Assembly (NCBI GenBank): GCA_012656075.1 | Contig: JAAKBF010000218.1 | Location: 124,001-188,000 of the forward strand | DNA from: Phytophthora hibernalis | Taxonomy: Eukaryota > Oomycota > Peronosporomycetes > Peronosporales > Peronosporaceae | Length of the DNA: 64,000 nt | Direction of reading: 5' to 3' | Shown: in pieces, positions 44,161 through 56,441 of the stretch | How the letters are laid out: each line of letters begins with the position of its first letter | How positions within the stretch are numbered: position 1 is the stretch's first letter | The notes under the pieces: model-generated | What the model saw: only the letters and a program-made list of their open reading frames with translations | Databases searched by the model: none | Told to the model about the DNA's origin: nothing | Program-made: the position numbers and the translations under genes

Positions 44161-47100
44161 CTAGAGACAGTACAGGCGGGTGCCGCACAGCACGCGCTTC
44201 ATGAGCGTCTTGCGTAGCGAAACCACGGGCGCGCACCCACGGTCCTGGCCGGAATAGTACTCGAGCTCGAGGAAGCCCGCGCGGTTCACGCCGCCCTCCT
44301 TGTTGTCCTCTTTTTCCCAGCGAGCGGGCAGCTTCCAGCCGGGGATGCCCGACTCACCCTGCACGAGCGTGAAGCTCTGGTTCAGCCAGTTCTCACCCGG
44401 CTCGCCAATGGCTAAATCTACCAGTACTTTGGTCATCTCGCGCTCGTCGTACACCGACAAGTTGAGCGCGTAGAAGCGCTCAGGCGCCATGGGGTTCATC
44501 ATGTTGAGCCAACCCAACGTACTCGCACAGACTTGCTGCTCTTGCCTCGGCATGGAGTCGTAGATGCCGTAGAAGTTGTGCACGTCGATGAGCCGAGAGA
44601 AGAGGATGCGGGCCGTCTCCGGTCGCGCGTGGAATGTCGCCGGCATGCACGCGATGATCTTGGAGGCCTGGTCGCAGGAGAGCCATCGGTCGCAAATGGC
44701 CGACTCGATCTGCACCATCTTGAGCCCCACGTTCTCCTTGGTGGCGCCCGTGAGGCGGAACGTGTATGAGTGGTTCACGACAAAGTCCCAGCCGCGCTTG
44801 AGTATCGACGCGCGTCTTGTTCCAGAACGCAGACTGCTCCTGGGAGACTGTGCGCTTCAACTTGGCTGCAAGAGGTCCTGCTAGTTCAGCCACGACTTCA
44901 TTCTCCTCGGCCACGACTTTCGACTCAACCTTGGGTTGTTGACGCTGCCCTTTAGCACGTTGCGATCGCGTGGGGCCTAACGCACCTAACGCGTCTGGAA
45001 GCACGACATCCATCTGCAGCATTTCAATGAGCTGGTCAAAGCGTCGTTCGCTGATTTGTGTGGTTCCCCGCTTAGGACGCGTGGTGCTCACGTAGTCAAA
45101 GCAGAGCTTGCCACGCCGAGGAAGGGAGTGAAAAATGTGTTGGTGAGTACGATGCTGTGGCCGTCAAGCTCTTCGTTGCGAAAGTTTTCCCAATTGCCGT
45201 GCTGCGAGGTGTCGGCACGCCCAGAGCGCGATTTCGAGAAGAGCTTTTCGCTCTGAGCAACTTCGGCTAGTTTGGTCAGCGCGATGCGGTCTTTGTGCTT
45301 GGCGAGATCGAACGAGTAGTGAGATGTCGGGTTTCCGAGCACGACAGAGTACGCACTGCCCATGCGAGCCTTCAGCCGACAACGTTGCATGAGCGTCAGC
45401 GTCTGTGCTACAAGGATCTGTGCCTCCTTTGCCGTCAGCATTTGTGGCAGCATGAGTGCGATCGTCTCGATCTTCTTGCTTTCGGGTTTGAGGTAGTGAC
45501 AAGCGTCAAGCACCTGGTACGCCTGCGCTGCTGTGAGCCGAATCTCCGAGTCGTACATAGCCACATGAAAGAGGTCGTCTTGTTCAGCCTTGGACGTAGC
45601 AACATCAGTGATGTTCCGGATCAGGAGCTCCAGACCTACCCGAGATATTTTGCCCTGTCGATAGGCTTCGTCGTTCGTCGCAAACGCCTCGCGGTCGTAG
45701 ACGAAGTCGATCTCTAGCTGACCGGCTTCGGGGATTATCCATGGCTTTTGGGTCGACGCATCCAGCAGTGATACAAGCGGGGGCCTTTCATAGTCCCCGG
45801 TATCATCTTCGCCTCCATCGTGCCCAAGCAGCTTGTTCTTGATTCGTTCCAGAAGTTTGTTCTTCATAAACTCTACAAACTCATACTCCTCCATCTCGCC
45901 GTCCCCACTGATATCGTACGTGGTGATAGCGTTGGCGATTTCTTTCTCGTCGTACTCGTGGATGCCCAGCATCTTAAACGCTTCCTCGACTTCGTCTGCG
46001 TCGATTTTGCCGGACTGGTCTTCATCGATCATCTGGAAGACTGCATGGAAGAAGAATGCACTGAACTCGCCCTCGTCAATGAAGCCCGACTTGTTGTAGT
46101 CGAACTTCTGCAGCATGGATTCCAGACTCTCCATCCGGGGAAGAGACCGATTTGGTTAAGCACTGTCATGAGCTCGTCCTGGTCAACGTATCCGGACTTG
46201 TCACGGTCTATGTTGGCGAATAGTGCATCTAACCCTCTGGTCTCGAGCGTGGCTTCTTCTCCGTTGCTTTCTGCACTACGGTGGGCTCCTGCTCCTTTGT
46301 GCTGTTCAACCACGAGATTTTCCTTTTGATGAGGGTAATTGGCCGCTTTGACGATGTCGGTGCCTTGTATTGAATTCGCAAGAAACGGCACCCTTTTCGT
46401 GTTGTAGCAAGTCGAACGAGCTCCATCGCGATCATCTTATCATAGGCAGCGCCCAAGTTGAGTGAATATCTGCCTGCGGGCTCTCGTGGATTAAACACTC
46501 GAGTGGATTTTGCATCAAACACCGGCAGGTCTTGCACATTGAATTCCCCACTATAACTTGGACTTGAATCCGCGATTCCAGCAGAAGGTCTGGGAAGCAC
46601 TATGGAAGGAGCCGCTGCACCAATCGGCATAATATTGGCTCCTAGATTGCAGGCGTGCATCTCGATAGCGCATCCAACCTCGGCTCGATTCGCGCAAAGT
46701 GCTGCCATCAGCAATTGACCACCCTCTCGTCCGAGGTTGTTCCCGTTCAGCTGAAGTGAGCGCAGGGCGCGATTTGAGCGGATGGCATTTCCCAGCACCA
46801 TGGCTCCTTTCACTCCGATGCTGTTATACGACAAATCCAGTACCTGCAAAGTCTTGTTAAAGCGCAATGCCTCACCAAACATCATAGCACCAGCATCTGC
46901 GCATGCGTTATACGCGAGCCTAAGCTCTATGAGAGTACCGTTGTCGCGGATTGAGTTTGCGAGTGCAATACTGCTTTCGAGTCGTAAGTAATTCCAGGAC
47001 AAGTCCAAATGGACGAGCACGGTGTTCACGTGTAGCATTTGGGCAATGGCTTCGCCCCCAGTCGTAAAATTGGGCTGCACAACATTGAGATTCTCAGCTT

Positions 47101-48793
47101 TTCCGATGCAGTTTCTGCTCACCCAGAGTCTCTTGATAGACTGGTTTTTCTCGAAGGCCGTCATGAAGGCCGCGCATTCATGGTCGTCAATGTCGGCGTT
47201 GTCCACGTGCAGCATTTCTAGGGTGCATCTTGGCGACACTAGATATAATCGTAATGTCTGTGCGCTCTTGGGACCTATTTGGTTCTGGGAAATGTCAAGG
47301 CAACGGAGATTCAGTGTTGAGTTGTCGTCACTCACAGCCTCCAGTAGTTCGTTCAGCCCGCCGTCGGTCAATCGGTTGTCTCGCACGCTGATTTCTTCAA
47401 TGTGGGGCAGGTCATGCACGAGGGACTTGGCAAATGCCGAGATGGCAGCATCCCCGAGCGACTGGAACGAAAAATCGAAAACCTTGGTGTTCCTGTTGCG
47501 GATGAGAAAGGGAACTACAACTTGGGATTTCGCTGTACACGAGGCCAAGAAGTGCGCTCGAGGAGATAACTTGTCTCGTAGGGGTAGCTCTGGGCGGCCT
47601 TCCATGATAATTGACGACAAAATTCTGGACATGAGTCTTGGTGGATTGAGCTCTTCACTAACCTTCCGCATCTCGATCGATGACGGGTATACCGGAATGA
47701 TCGACCTCTCAGTGCTGTCGTCCAAGTCATCGTGTGCTCTACATGTCAGCTCGGGTAAAGTTGTCGCACCACTTCCTCCTGTCGTTTTGCTGTCCATGAA
47801 CAGGTACGGTCGCGAGTAAAGCTGTTTGTACTGTGCGTAGAATTCTTGCTTCGCGGTTTTGCCGAAGTATGCTTGACTGTTTTGGATGTCTAAAGTTTCT
47901 TCCTTCGATATCCGGCGCAGACGCAGAGCTCTTGCAGTCGCATTTTCTCCATCAACATTGCCAAGGACTTTGCGTGGTTCTTGCGTCACGGGACTCTACA
48001 AAGTACAAACCACAAGATCGTCAGAGAAAGCTGCATAACTAAGGTCCGCATGTACAGCTCAATCGCTGCATCAGACGTACTGACGAACGCTGTCCAGAGA
48101 CCATGCCATCCGAATATGGTTCTGTTTCCACCGCAATGGTGTCTTCACTTTCACCTGTGGCTGGGGCTTGTTGGCCTCCTGCGACTAAAGTCTCTGGTTT
48201 ACGTGCTTCTTTCTCGTCCATGTAGTTGCTTGATTTCCTCCGCCTCGAAAGCTGCCGATCAAGTACCAGGTCCTTGTTCGACACAGACTTGACAAGTCTC
48301 CGGTCTTCTTTCTTGCTCGAAAGTAGCCGCTTTGAGGACATGGAGTTTTGGTGCTGCAGCAAGCGGCGGCTCGGACGCGAGGACGAGGCTTCTGTACGCT
48401 CAGAAAGCTCTACTTCTCGATTCGTGTCATCTCCAGGCTGTGGGTCTGCCAGGAGCTGCATTGTGCGCAGGTACCGCCGCTTGCTGCCTAGAGGTCGAAG
48501 GTCTGGGGAATTTCCATCGGTGGGTCCATTGCCAATGGCTCAGGCGGCATCTCTGGCAGCGGCACAGTGTCCCCGAAGGAGTTTCTAGTTGTGTACATTA
48601 ATTAGCTCCTAGAAACGCTACATGTAGCATCACGAGGAGCTAATTGGTGAGAGACCTACCGATACCACGACACTTTGCTCTGGTTCTTGCCATGTCCATT
48701 ACTCTGCCCACCTGAGCTTATAACACCTTCACCGAGGGCTGAGAGGGAACTTGGGCGGCGAATAATCGGCACTTCTTCGCGACGGTACTGCAT
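44161..48793 (-). CDS. Leucine-rich-repeat and EF-hand protein
   Basis: A large cytosolic protein by appearance. Exons 48660-48793, 48081-48584 and 44161-47995 (introns 75 and 85 bp) give about 1491 residues after correction. ATG 48793 is preferred because the opposite-strand gene starts at 48923, although the frame is open to an ATG at 49054. Order: Ser/Arg-rich N-terminus, RNI-type leucine-rich repeats (LRCLDISQNQIGPKSAQTL, LVHLDLSWNYLRLESSIAL, LQVLDLSYNSIGVKGAMVL), then EF-hands (DRDKSGYVDQDEL, DYNKSGFIDEGEF, DEDQSGKIDADEV, DISGDGEMEEYEF), then an unfamiliar C-terminal region. Bases are missing near 48487, 46245, 46137-46140 and 45124-45126; one extra lies near 44815. The frame may continue to about 43800 if another base is missing at the final stop (DGYINFNQHVEQLQRD). 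Calcium binding is likely; function unknown. Confidence 0.82.
48600..48645. other. Inverted repeat inside a short intron
   Basis: ATTAGCTCCT at 48601-48610 pairs with AGGAGCTAAT at 48635-48644, and between them GCTACATGTAGC (48617-48628) is itself a palindrome. The whole lies in the 75-bp intron 48585-48659 of the LRR/EF-hand gene and could fold the intron into a hairpin that brings the splice sites together. Confidence 0.6.
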
Positions 48794-48922
48794 TCTAAAT
48801 GTACTGAGATGACCATAATTTGCGTTTGCGTCGTTTCGCGCAGGTGGAAGAGTTGAAGTGGCTGCCCAAAGGGGGATCTTGAAGCGTCGTAATCTCCAGT
48901 CGCTGAGCCGTGGAGTTGCGCC
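48794..48922. promoter_or_regulatory. Short bidirectional promoter region
   Basis: Only 129 bp lie between the preferred starts of two divergent leucine-rich-repeat genes. No named motif is recognised. If the minus-strand gene instead starts at 49054 the two coding regions would overlap head to head. Confidence 0.45.
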
Positions 48923-51535
48923 ATGGAAGTTAACCAGGAGCTGACAATGGTGACTTCCAGCGCGGTAACCCTGACGGCTGACGTGGTTATGAATCGCGCG
49001 GGGTCTACGATCTTCTGGCGCTGAAGGAGGTGACAAGTTGTAAACAGTTCCCATCTTTTTAACTGAGACCTAACTGTTTTGTGCAAATGCTTTCAGTTGA
49101 TTCTGCGCGATGAAGAAGTGGCGCTAATGGATGACACTTGTGCGCAAAGTTTAGCATCCCTGGAGATACTGTCGTTGTCCCACAACCGGCTAACGTCACT
49201 CGAGCACTTTCAGTACTTTGTCAACCTGATTGAGGTCTGCTCTAGTGTTTAGTGGTCAGGAGTTGTTGAAATTGACGCAGCATTTTGTTTTTGTGAGCAG
49301 CTCAATGTGAACTTCAATCAGATCGAGATGCTGGATAAGCTTCAGGTTGGACGCAGAGAAAACTCGCGTGATGTGCTGATGTAGCTCACGGGTTGTGCTG
49401 CCTGCAGTGTGCTGGACTCGAAAAATTGTTCATTGCCAACAACCAGGTTGACTGTGCACTGAAGTGGTGGTGGGTTACTTAGATACCAACTGAACCTATG
49501 CAAATGTTGTACAGATTGCGGATATTAGCCCTCTGCGCAAGCTGCTCGAGCTCAACACAGTGTCTGTCTACGGAAACCAGATAGTTGACCTTGATTCGGC
49601 GTTGCATACGTGTCGAGGTCTGCCGAAGGTTTGATTCAAATATGTGTCACTTATTGTTTACCGCGAGTTGCTCAATTACTACTACTGTAGTAGTACTAAA
49701 CGAAGTTGCATGTTAATTGTTTCTGTACGAAAGCTGCGGTCACTAGACTTGGGTGGCAATCCGTGCTCTCGAGATGTTGAAGGCTATAAATTCCGGGTAG
49801 TGCGAGTACTTTCGCGCCTCAAAACGTTAGATGGGGACCAGGTCACGCAACTTGATAAAGACTTGACCGAAGATTTCTTTGCCTCTATACATAAGAGCTC
49901 GCGACAAGGAAACGACGGGTTTATCGGAGCTCGGCCATATACAGCTCCTGCTACTGCCGGGTCTCGAGGAAGCCTTACCACAATGAGCTTCAAGTCGAGT
50001 GGAATCGATCCTTTTGCGAGCAATCTCATGCCTCGAGGTAATGTCCGTCTCTTCCGCGATGACTTTCTCAACAATCATCCGATTTTGCTGGAATACATGG
50101 CCGAAGATGCTGGCGGAACGTCGGCAGTGGAAATGGAGAACGCCACCAATCACACAAACGCCGTACTTTCAAGTGATGAGGATGCTGATGACGATATTCC
50201 TTCGACAGCATCCAATTTTGTCGATAAGATGCGCAGTGCAAACCCGCTATCAGGGAGGGAGGTGGAGGCTGCTGCTGATGACTCGGCCGAATCCACAATT
50301 TTGTGGAATTTAAGGAAGCCGAGTTTGTCCCCCAGTGTTTTGACTTCACATCTTGGTGTGGACCCGTCAGACCCCAACACGACGATCCGAAAGCTGCTGA
50401 AGCACATCGAAGTATTGATGGTAAGCACTTACGTGTCTGTGCCTTCGGCCAGCTAATTTTTCTTAATGCTGCTTCTGTTGGCCTCAATGATAGGAAACGC
50501 TGGCGAGGTGTAAGAATGATCAGCTTGATGCCGTTAGTCAGTCGTTGCTGGAGGATAATAAGCACCTTCAGACGGAGAACAACAACATCCCCATTCTCCA
50601 GGGGCAGATTCAGGACCTAAAGAAGCAATTGGCCATATACAAAAGCGACCCCAGTGCAACCCGTGTGGTTGAAACAAAGCGGGTTAAAGCTTTAGAGGTC
50701 CGCACTGTCAAAAATGCAAAACTGGTACCGAAGTGCTAACACTGAGTTGTGTGCCTACTACAGCAACACAACGCAAGTCTGCTGAGGGAAAACACACGGT
50801 TGAGAGAAATGCTGCTTCGTCAGACACAGGAGACCGAAGAATCGCTTAATGCATTGAAATCTCCTCGAATACCGCAAAGTGGAAGAAAGAACCAAGACGA
50901 CGCTATTGTAGTCCTTCAGCGGTTAGCTCATTCAGAGGTAAGTGCCATGCTGGTGGCTACCAGCTTCCGCCGACATTTACCGTTAAGCGATCCTCACGCA
51001 CGCCATGTAGCTACTCGATGAATCCGCGCTGATTGATGTGGAGCTGACGGAGCTAATTCTGCAAAATGAAGTCTCACTCGAGCTCATCCGAAATGTACGT
51101 ATCTGCGTCGTGGTCTTCAGATCACGGGAGACGGTCAAGTACTAAAAAAATGGCGTCTAAACTCCCAGGACATCAAAAACACGAAAAAGGAGTGGGAGGA
51201 GCACTTCCATCAAGCCAAAGCAGCCGAGAAAGAGCGAGTTAGACCTCAAACCTCGCTGGGACTCAGCACGTTCAATCGTAGCAGGCCCGAAGCAGACTCC
51301 TTTCACGTGACGGCTCAGAACGGAGGTACGCTTTCTCGTTATGCCTTGTGTATTGCTGGAACGCTTTCTGACTTTCAGTGTCGCAGCAACTCAAAATCGA
51401 CGGCTTCACACATCGGCAGGGTTCCGCAATGGGCCTGAGGCAAATCTGCTTGGACAGACAGCAGTGCACCCTCTCACTAGCATTCGCGAGGTTGCCAGCA
51501 GTGACAGTTCCACCACGAACATCCTTACCTTATGA
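48923..51535 (+). CDS. LRR and coiled-coil protein, ciliary/centrosomal type
   Basis: Eleven small exons: 48923-49029, 49097-49234, 49301-49345, 49408-49446, 49515-49628, 49734-50420, 50494-50697, 50764-50937, 51011-51094, 51169-51325 and 51379-51535. The N-terminus holds SDS22-like leucine-rich repeats (LEILSLSHNRLTSLEHF, LIELNVNFNQIEMLDKL, LEKLFIANNQIADISPL) with the LRRcap-like segment LGGNPCSRDVEGYKFRVVRV and LKTLDGDQV. Then come an acidic linker and coiled coils (SLLRENTRLREMLLRQTQE). This layout is common in centriolar and ciliary LRR proteins. Bases are missing in the G-run 49000-49003 and near 51408; with both, 635 residues ending IREVASSDSSTTNILTL. Many tiny exons contrast with most neighbours. 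Role inferred. Confidence 0.8.
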
Positions 51536-51762
51536 GATACGTCGTACTACGTACAGTAGTAATGACCCGCAACATGCATCACCTGTATCCCGTTGTGATG
51601 GCTGTACCAAGGTGCGGAATTAGTGGGTACAACGACAGCCATCCAGCGTGTAACAGCTCCGGGCCTACGAAAGATACAAGCAAAATACATTTTGTTTCTC
51701 CCTTGGTCAACTGCATCACTCTCCTCGGGTCTTTCATGTTTTGCTTGATGTACAACAACCCT

Positions 51763-53420
51763 TTAGGAAGTCCCGTGAGCTGTCGCATCAGGCCACGTGC
51801 CGTCCTCTAAGACCGGCCAATTGGTGGAGTTCCGCTCGTGGACCGGTACTAAAATCTCGCGCGTAGCAACATCCACTTGCGAAAGCTCTGCGTAAAATTG
51901 ACAACAATGCGGCGGCCATAACAGTCAGGTTACACAACCTGCCAATCTTGACAATAGAAGATATTATTTGCGTACCTTGCAAAGTGAAATTGAACAGTGC
52001 GGGCGCGGGTACATCATTTGGCAGCTTCAAATCCTTCTGCCGCAGCTCATCGAAAAACGGGTGCGCTGCAGCCTCAAGCGGTTTCACACGTCTAGTTTTC
52101 ACACACGCACACAACACAACGAGTCAGCCGCGGAGCCAGCAAGCATACTCGATCAGACTTCGACGTCTCACCGCTTCGGGTCGTAGACCAACATTTTGGA
52201 CAGCAAACTAATAGCCTCGGGAGGGGTTCGTGAACGGAAAATCTTGCTCCAGGAGTGGGCCTTAATTTGCGGGAATTGGAACTCCGTGTAGTTTGGGTTC
52301 ATTGCCTCGATCTCCTCACGCTGCGGCGTGCCCAGAACTTTAATGATCTCCACCAACTGGTCCACACCGCTCTCTCCAGGGAACAACGGCTGTCCCAGAA
52401 GCAGCTCTGCACACACGCAGCCTAGTGACCAGATATCTGAAAAAAGAAGAAAAAAGAAGGTCAGTGCGCGAACCACTTTTAGCATCAGAACCACGAGGCA
52501 CTGACCGATAGCTGTGGTGTAGTCGGTGGCGCCGAAAATGAGCTCCGGGGCTCGGTAGTAGCGTGAGCAAATGTACGACACATTGGGCTCATTCTTCTGC
52601 AGCACCTTGGCGCTTCCAAAATCGCACAGCTTTACGACGTGAGACCTGGGGTCCAGCAGCAGGTTCTGCGGCTTGATATCGCGATGACAGATGCCCGTGG
52701 AGTGGATGTACGCCAGCGAGCGGCAAATCTGGTAGATGTAGAGCTTGACCAGCACCACGGGCATGTACTGCTTGGCCTTCTGCAGCTGTCTGGCGACGCC
52801 GTAGACCGTGTCGGGGATGTACTCGAGCACCAAGTTCAGATACAGCTCGTCTGGCTTCTCTCCGTTGCAGTAGAAGCAGTGCTTGAGCTGCACAATGTTC
52901 ACGTGGTGCAGCTGGCGCATGATCTGCAGCTCCCGGTTCTTGCAACAACAAAAATAAAAACCATCAGCAGAAGAATAACACCACATTTAAATAAAACCAA
53001 AAGTCTTCCCCGCACCTTGAAGCGTTTGTCTTGCAGCACTTTTTGATGGCGACGATCTCGCCCGTTTCTTCCACTGAGGCTTGGAACACGACGCCGAACG
53101 AGCCATTGCCGATGATCCTCTCGGCCGAGTAGTGGATCGTCTTGCCCTGAAAGAAGAAGATCGTAAAATATAAAAAATAAAATACCGTCAGTTCTTCTTC
53201 TTCTCTTTAAAACCACCAATACAATACGTACGTCCGACAGCGTGTGGGCCGAGTCCCCCACTGTGATGCCCGTGCTCTCGTTGCGCATGTCCTCCTTCTT
53301 CTGCGTCGTGGACGCCGTGGTCGTGACGGTCGCGATCTCGTCGTCCGCGCTGAGCTGCACCGCCGGCTCTTTGGGCTTGGCGGGCGGCTTGGAGGCGCCG
53401 TCGACCGCGCGCTCGCTCAT
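51763..53420 (-). CDS. GSK3: Glycogen synthase kinase 3
   Basis: CMGC-group serine/threonine kinase that phosphorylates primed substrates in many pathways. Six exons (53232-53420, 53016-53146, 52506-52938, 52172-52436, 51976-52091, 51763-51887) give 419 residues. All kinase landmarks are present: GNGSFGVVFQA, the VAIKK lysine, HRDIKPQNLLL, DFGSAK, and the activation-loop tyrosine in VSYICSRYYRAPELIFGATD. PNYTEFQFPQIKAHSW and FFDELRQKDLKLPN are typical of GSK3. One base is missing in the T5 run 53040-53044 (A5 on the coding strand), directly at the catalytic lysine motif. A natural loss there would destroy a core kinase, so a sequence fault is the better reading. The N-terminal 65 residues are Lys/Thr/Ala-rich and not conserved. 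Confidence 0.95.
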
Positions 53421-54081
53421 AGGGACAGGGAGGGGGCTTTTGGGGGTTTTGTATCGGGGAAAGGTGCGTTTTTATTATTCAGAGACGAGATGTGATTGGA
53501 GGAAAAGCCGCTAGAAAACTTCAACTTGGCCTGATGGAAGGGATGGAGGTTGTTTCTTGTTTTGCTATGCTTCTACTATCTTAAAAACAAGAAGCGCCGA
53601 AGATGGAGAGTTTGGACTTTTTCATTGCATCGTAATTCAGCAGTCAACTACATGTACCTCAGAGCCATGAATTCCAGCATGAAAAGGAGTGCGACGTGTT
53701 TGCTGCATTTGCTGGCTGCAACGCTCATTTCACGGTGCTCGCGAGGGCGGAACCTTCTCTGAGAAGCTGCGGCGTTGTCCACCATCGCATTTTTATTGGA
53801 TCCGAGTTAGAGCTCTAGTCCTCTCACATGGTGAAACGAACGGCGATTTTCGAGCTCAATCGATAATTTAGGAGTGCAGGGTCTTTGGTGAAACCTGTCG
53901 GTGGTGTATGGTGCATGGAGCACCAAGCGTTTTACGCAACTATTTGAAGAGCTCTTCGTTCCTGGCTTGGTGCGAGGAACGCGATGATGCGGGGCGCGGA
54001 GAGATCGCGACGGGGTAACATGCCACGATGATCAGACCCCGCGGCTAGCATGAAGACTCCCAGTTCTCATCTCATCTCACG
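53421..54081. other. Intergenic between GSK3 and GH81
   Basis: Divergent promoters are expected. No gene is seen. A small imperfect hairpin (GGTGTATGGTGCATGGAGCACC) lies near 53903-53924. Confidence 0.4.
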
Positions 54082-56330
54082 ATGAACATCCGACAGATAT
54101 CGCCGTCCTGTAAGGTGCCTTCCGCCTCACGCCGCTCTGTGTTTGTTTTGGCCGGACTGTGCGTCCAGCTTCTTTTTGGAGGAGATGCCCTTGTTAGCGC
54201 GCAGAATGACTCATGGGACCCCAACGGCAAGTTCTCGTCTCCGACGCAGCTCATCAACGCAACCACCGAGCAGGGGGCGTTCTGCAAGCCCCGTCACTTG
54301 ACACAATGAGAAGCAAACCGGTGCCCACAAACGCTTGGTGGGGTAACCTCGTCACGTGTGACACCACTACGAATGCAACCGGACCAATCTGGCCAAACCC
54401 GTTTGCAGTGAGTGTTGAGTCCTCGGGAGCTTACGGCTTTGCGCTCAGCTATCCTTACCGCAACAGGTTCTTCGGTGGAGTCACCGACGGGGTCGCCAAA
54501 TACTACGCGCATCCGAAGCGCAGTGAGATTCAATTGACTGCTGCCGAGTTCGCGACTTCGATCCCGGACATGCAGGTCGTCAACTGGACGGACTTGGGTG
54601 TCACCGTGCAGCTCCAGGCGGCAGCATCGACGGGCACCATGAAGTCCAGTATGGTGAGTGGCATGGCGTATTTCACGTCCACATACCAGGGACTCACCCC
54701 CGAAGTACTATTTGAAGCCCCGATCGCTACGATCAATGGAGTCGCAGCTAGCATCGGTACTCGCTACTCCGGAACCAAGTTCAACGTTGTCGCGGTGAGC
54801 GGCCAGCAGTGGTGGCTGCATGTTCTACCGTCGTCCTCGTCGGCGACTAGCATCCAGTTCAACTTGGCTACCAGCATGATACTGCAGGGACTTACCACCT
54901 TCAACGGGATGATCCGAATTTCAGTCATTCTCGATGCTACTCAGTCTGCTGCGCAGGATACGTACAGTAGCTGCGTCGTGACCGGTGGAGATGTGGAGAT
55001 CGCCAACGACTCGAAGTACGCGTTCAAATGGAAGACTGAAGGAGATTGCTCCAATGGATTGCTTCACTATGCGCTGGACCACCACGCCAAGTCGCTCACT
55101 GCAGCTAGCGTGGCTGAAGTGGCCAGTGTCGCAATGTACTCTGCTACGCGGGGCCTCATGAAGGCATTCGTCACGGTGTCATCTCCACCCACCTGGAGCT
55201 TCTACGAGTCTCAAAACATTCCTGTGACCCACTACCCAAAGAACCGCCTCACGAAAGCCGTCGCGCTGCAGCAGGATCTATTCACGAAGCTGCGCGCAGA
55301 TATCCAAAGTATCTGGACTGTGTCGACCGACGGCAGCTACTACTTCACTGGCAAGCTCGTGCAGCAATATGCGTCGCTGTGTCTGATGGCGAATGACCCA
55401 GTGATTGTAGGCACTGACATCTCGCTCTTGCGTCGCTGCGTGACCAAACTTGAGAACGCCATCGCTCCGTTCCTCGACAACAGTTGGAAGTACAAACTGA
55501 AGTACGATGCTGTCGTGGGCGGCGTTGTGAGCTCGGAGGGTTTCGTCACGGGCGACATGAACGCGGACTTTGGCAACACCGTGTACAACGACCACCACTA
55601 TCACTACGGCTACTGGGTGCACATGGCCTCGGTGATCAACTATCTGCACCCGACCTGGACGCGGATTGGGGAGCTGAACAATATGACGAGACTGCTGCTG
55701 CGCGATGTGGCCAGCCCATCGCGCGACGACCCGTACTTCCCCAAGTTCCGCGGCTTCGACTGGTTCCGTGGCCACTGTACTCGCACGGGTTGACGACGTT
55801 GGCCGACGGCAAGGACGAGGAGTCCACTTCGGAGGACATCAACTTCGCGTACAGCATGGCGCTGTTCGGCCAGACGACGAACCACACGCGCATGCAGGCC
55901 ATCGGTCGCCTCATGACCAAGGTTAGCGCGCGCTCCATCCAGACGTACTTCCTGTTCGACAGCTCCAACACGATCCACCCTGCAGCCTTCCGTCCGCGAA
56001 TGGTGCCGGGCATCCTCTTCGACAACAAGGCCGACTACGCGACGTGGTTCTCCGCGGACGAGTACATGATCCACGGCATCCAGATGCTGCCGGTCACGCC
56101 GGTCACCGAGTACGTGCGGACGGCCACTTTTGTGCGCGAGGAGTGGGATAACATCATCTCGAAACTCGACATCGTCACAGCCGACCAAAACTCCAACTCG
56201 TGGTACTCGCTGCTGTATCTCAACTACGCGCGTCAACAAGGCCGAGGCGCTGTCCAAGCTCAGTCAATGCACCACCATGATGGACGGTCTCTCTCGCTCC
56301 TGGGCCCTCTACATGGCAGCGCAGTACTAA
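54082..56330 (+). CDS. Secreted endo-1,3-beta-glucanase, GH81
   Basis: Glycoside hydrolase family 81 enzyme that cleaves beta-1,3-glucan, a main component of oomycete walls. ATG 54082 gives an N-terminus with a hydrophobic signal segment (SVFVLAGLCVQLLFGGDALV) ending near SAQ. The family body is clear: PVPTNAWWGNLVTCD, WTVSTDGSYYFTGKLVQQYA, NDHHYHYGYWVHMASVI, and the active-site block DGKDEESTSEDINFAYSM with its acidic residues. Frame faults are one base short at CCCC 54289-54292 and near 55776, and one base over near 56232. After correction the protein has 749 residues, as expected. It probably remodels the wall; a role against plant material is possible but not shown. Confidence 0.92.
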
Positions 56331-56441
56331 CTTGTGTCGGTAGTCTCCATTTTCACTTCAACTTGCCTTTTTCAAAATCCACTTCAACTTGCCTTTTTTC
56401 AAAAATCCATAAAATATCCTAGGAATAAAATCAAATCCGAC

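Noticed and set aside
54082..54200. Possibility that the secreted protein is an RXLR effector
   Set aside because: No RXLR-EER motif follows the signal peptide; the body is clearly GH81.
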